Below are positions 5,411 through 5,539 of a stretch of DNA of 5,539 nucleotides, piece after piece. Source of the DNA: Pseudomonadota bacterium. GTDB taxonomy: Bacteria > Pseudomonadota > Gammaproteobacteria > Burkholderiales > Nitrosomonadaceae. A program made the translations under genes and the position numbers. Numbering within the stretch: position 1 is the first letter of the stretch; each line of letters begins with the position of its first letter. The stretch lies in NCBI GenBank assembly GCA_018240935.1, contig JAFEEV010000167.1:1-5539 (forward strand), in the 5' to 3' direction. The notes beneath the pieces are model-generated. The model worked only from the letters and a program-made list of their open reading frames with translations, was not told the origin of the DNA and ran no database searches.

Positions 5411-5539
5411 ATGAAACTGAGTGCGGTTCGATTTATTTCCTTTCTGCAAAACGGGCAGTTTGTTTTTTTGCCGGCGCTTCTGGCTGCGGTTTGTCTTTTG
5501 CCGGTTGGAATCTATATGGATCACTTGCATCTGCGTAAC
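5411..5539 (+). CDS. N-terminus of a membrane protein, cut by the window end
   Basis: An open frame starts at ATG 5411 and stays open for 43 codons to the last base. It begins MKLSAVRFISFLQNGQ, followed by one hydrophobic segment at about residues 17-36 (FVFLPALLAAVCLLPVGIY), then DHLHLRN. An in-frame TAG at 5405-5407 fixes this ATG as the earliest start. A ribosome site is not clear; GGTAG sits just upstream. A short cytoplasmic tail, one anchor helix and then a polar region is a layout common in membrane-bound sensors (for example CHASE-domain signalling proteins), but the visible part is too short to name a family. Confidence 0.6.
   Translation, partial: MKLSAVRFISFLQNGQFVFLPALLAAVCLLPVGIYMDHLHLRN

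Overview
The window looks like chromosomal DNA of a betaproteobacterium. This rests on protein style, a moderately GC-rich coding sequence with AT-richer spacers, and the CbpA-CbpM-TrxC-Deg gene set. The repeat family at 1-290 resembles dispersed repeats I recall from ammonia oxidisers (Nitrosomonas and relatives); that placement is from memory and is only a tentative inference. No mobile-element gene, tRNA, rRNA or CRISPR array was seen.

Layout. Positions 1-388 carry no convincing gene but hold three diverged copies of a roughly 60-bp repeat, two direct and one inverted. Positions 389-3319 are a tight minus-strand operon, transcribed from high to low coordinates: cbpA (DnaJ-like co-chaperone, TTG start), cbpM (CbpA modulator, 3 nt later), trxC (zinc-binding thioredoxin 2, 42 nt later) and a membrane-anchored HtrA/Deg protease with one PDZ domain (33 nt later). 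The 153-nt leader region before cbpA contains a good match to a sigma-32 (RpoH) heat-shock promoter at 3429-3457. Upstream of it, on the same strand, lies a Tat-exported PhoX/DUF839-family protein (3473-4645). A 94-bp divergent spacer separates this from a plus-strand gene for a small, unrecognised four-helix membrane protein (4740-5120). After a 290-bp AT-rich spacer, a new plus-strand gene starts at 5411 and runs off the window; only its N-terminus with one membrane segment is visible.

How the genes fit together. The operon reads as a protein quality-control module. CbpA recruits Hsp70 (DnaK) to unfolded clients and CbpM restrains CbpA. TrxC repairs oxidised thiols in the cytoplasm and Deg degrades damaged proteins in the periplasm. 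The predicted heat-shock promoter would place cytoplasmic and envelope repair under one signal. The individual families are known. The combination, the predicted promoter, the repeat cluster at the operon's 3' end and the orphan membrane protein are the points most worth a second look.
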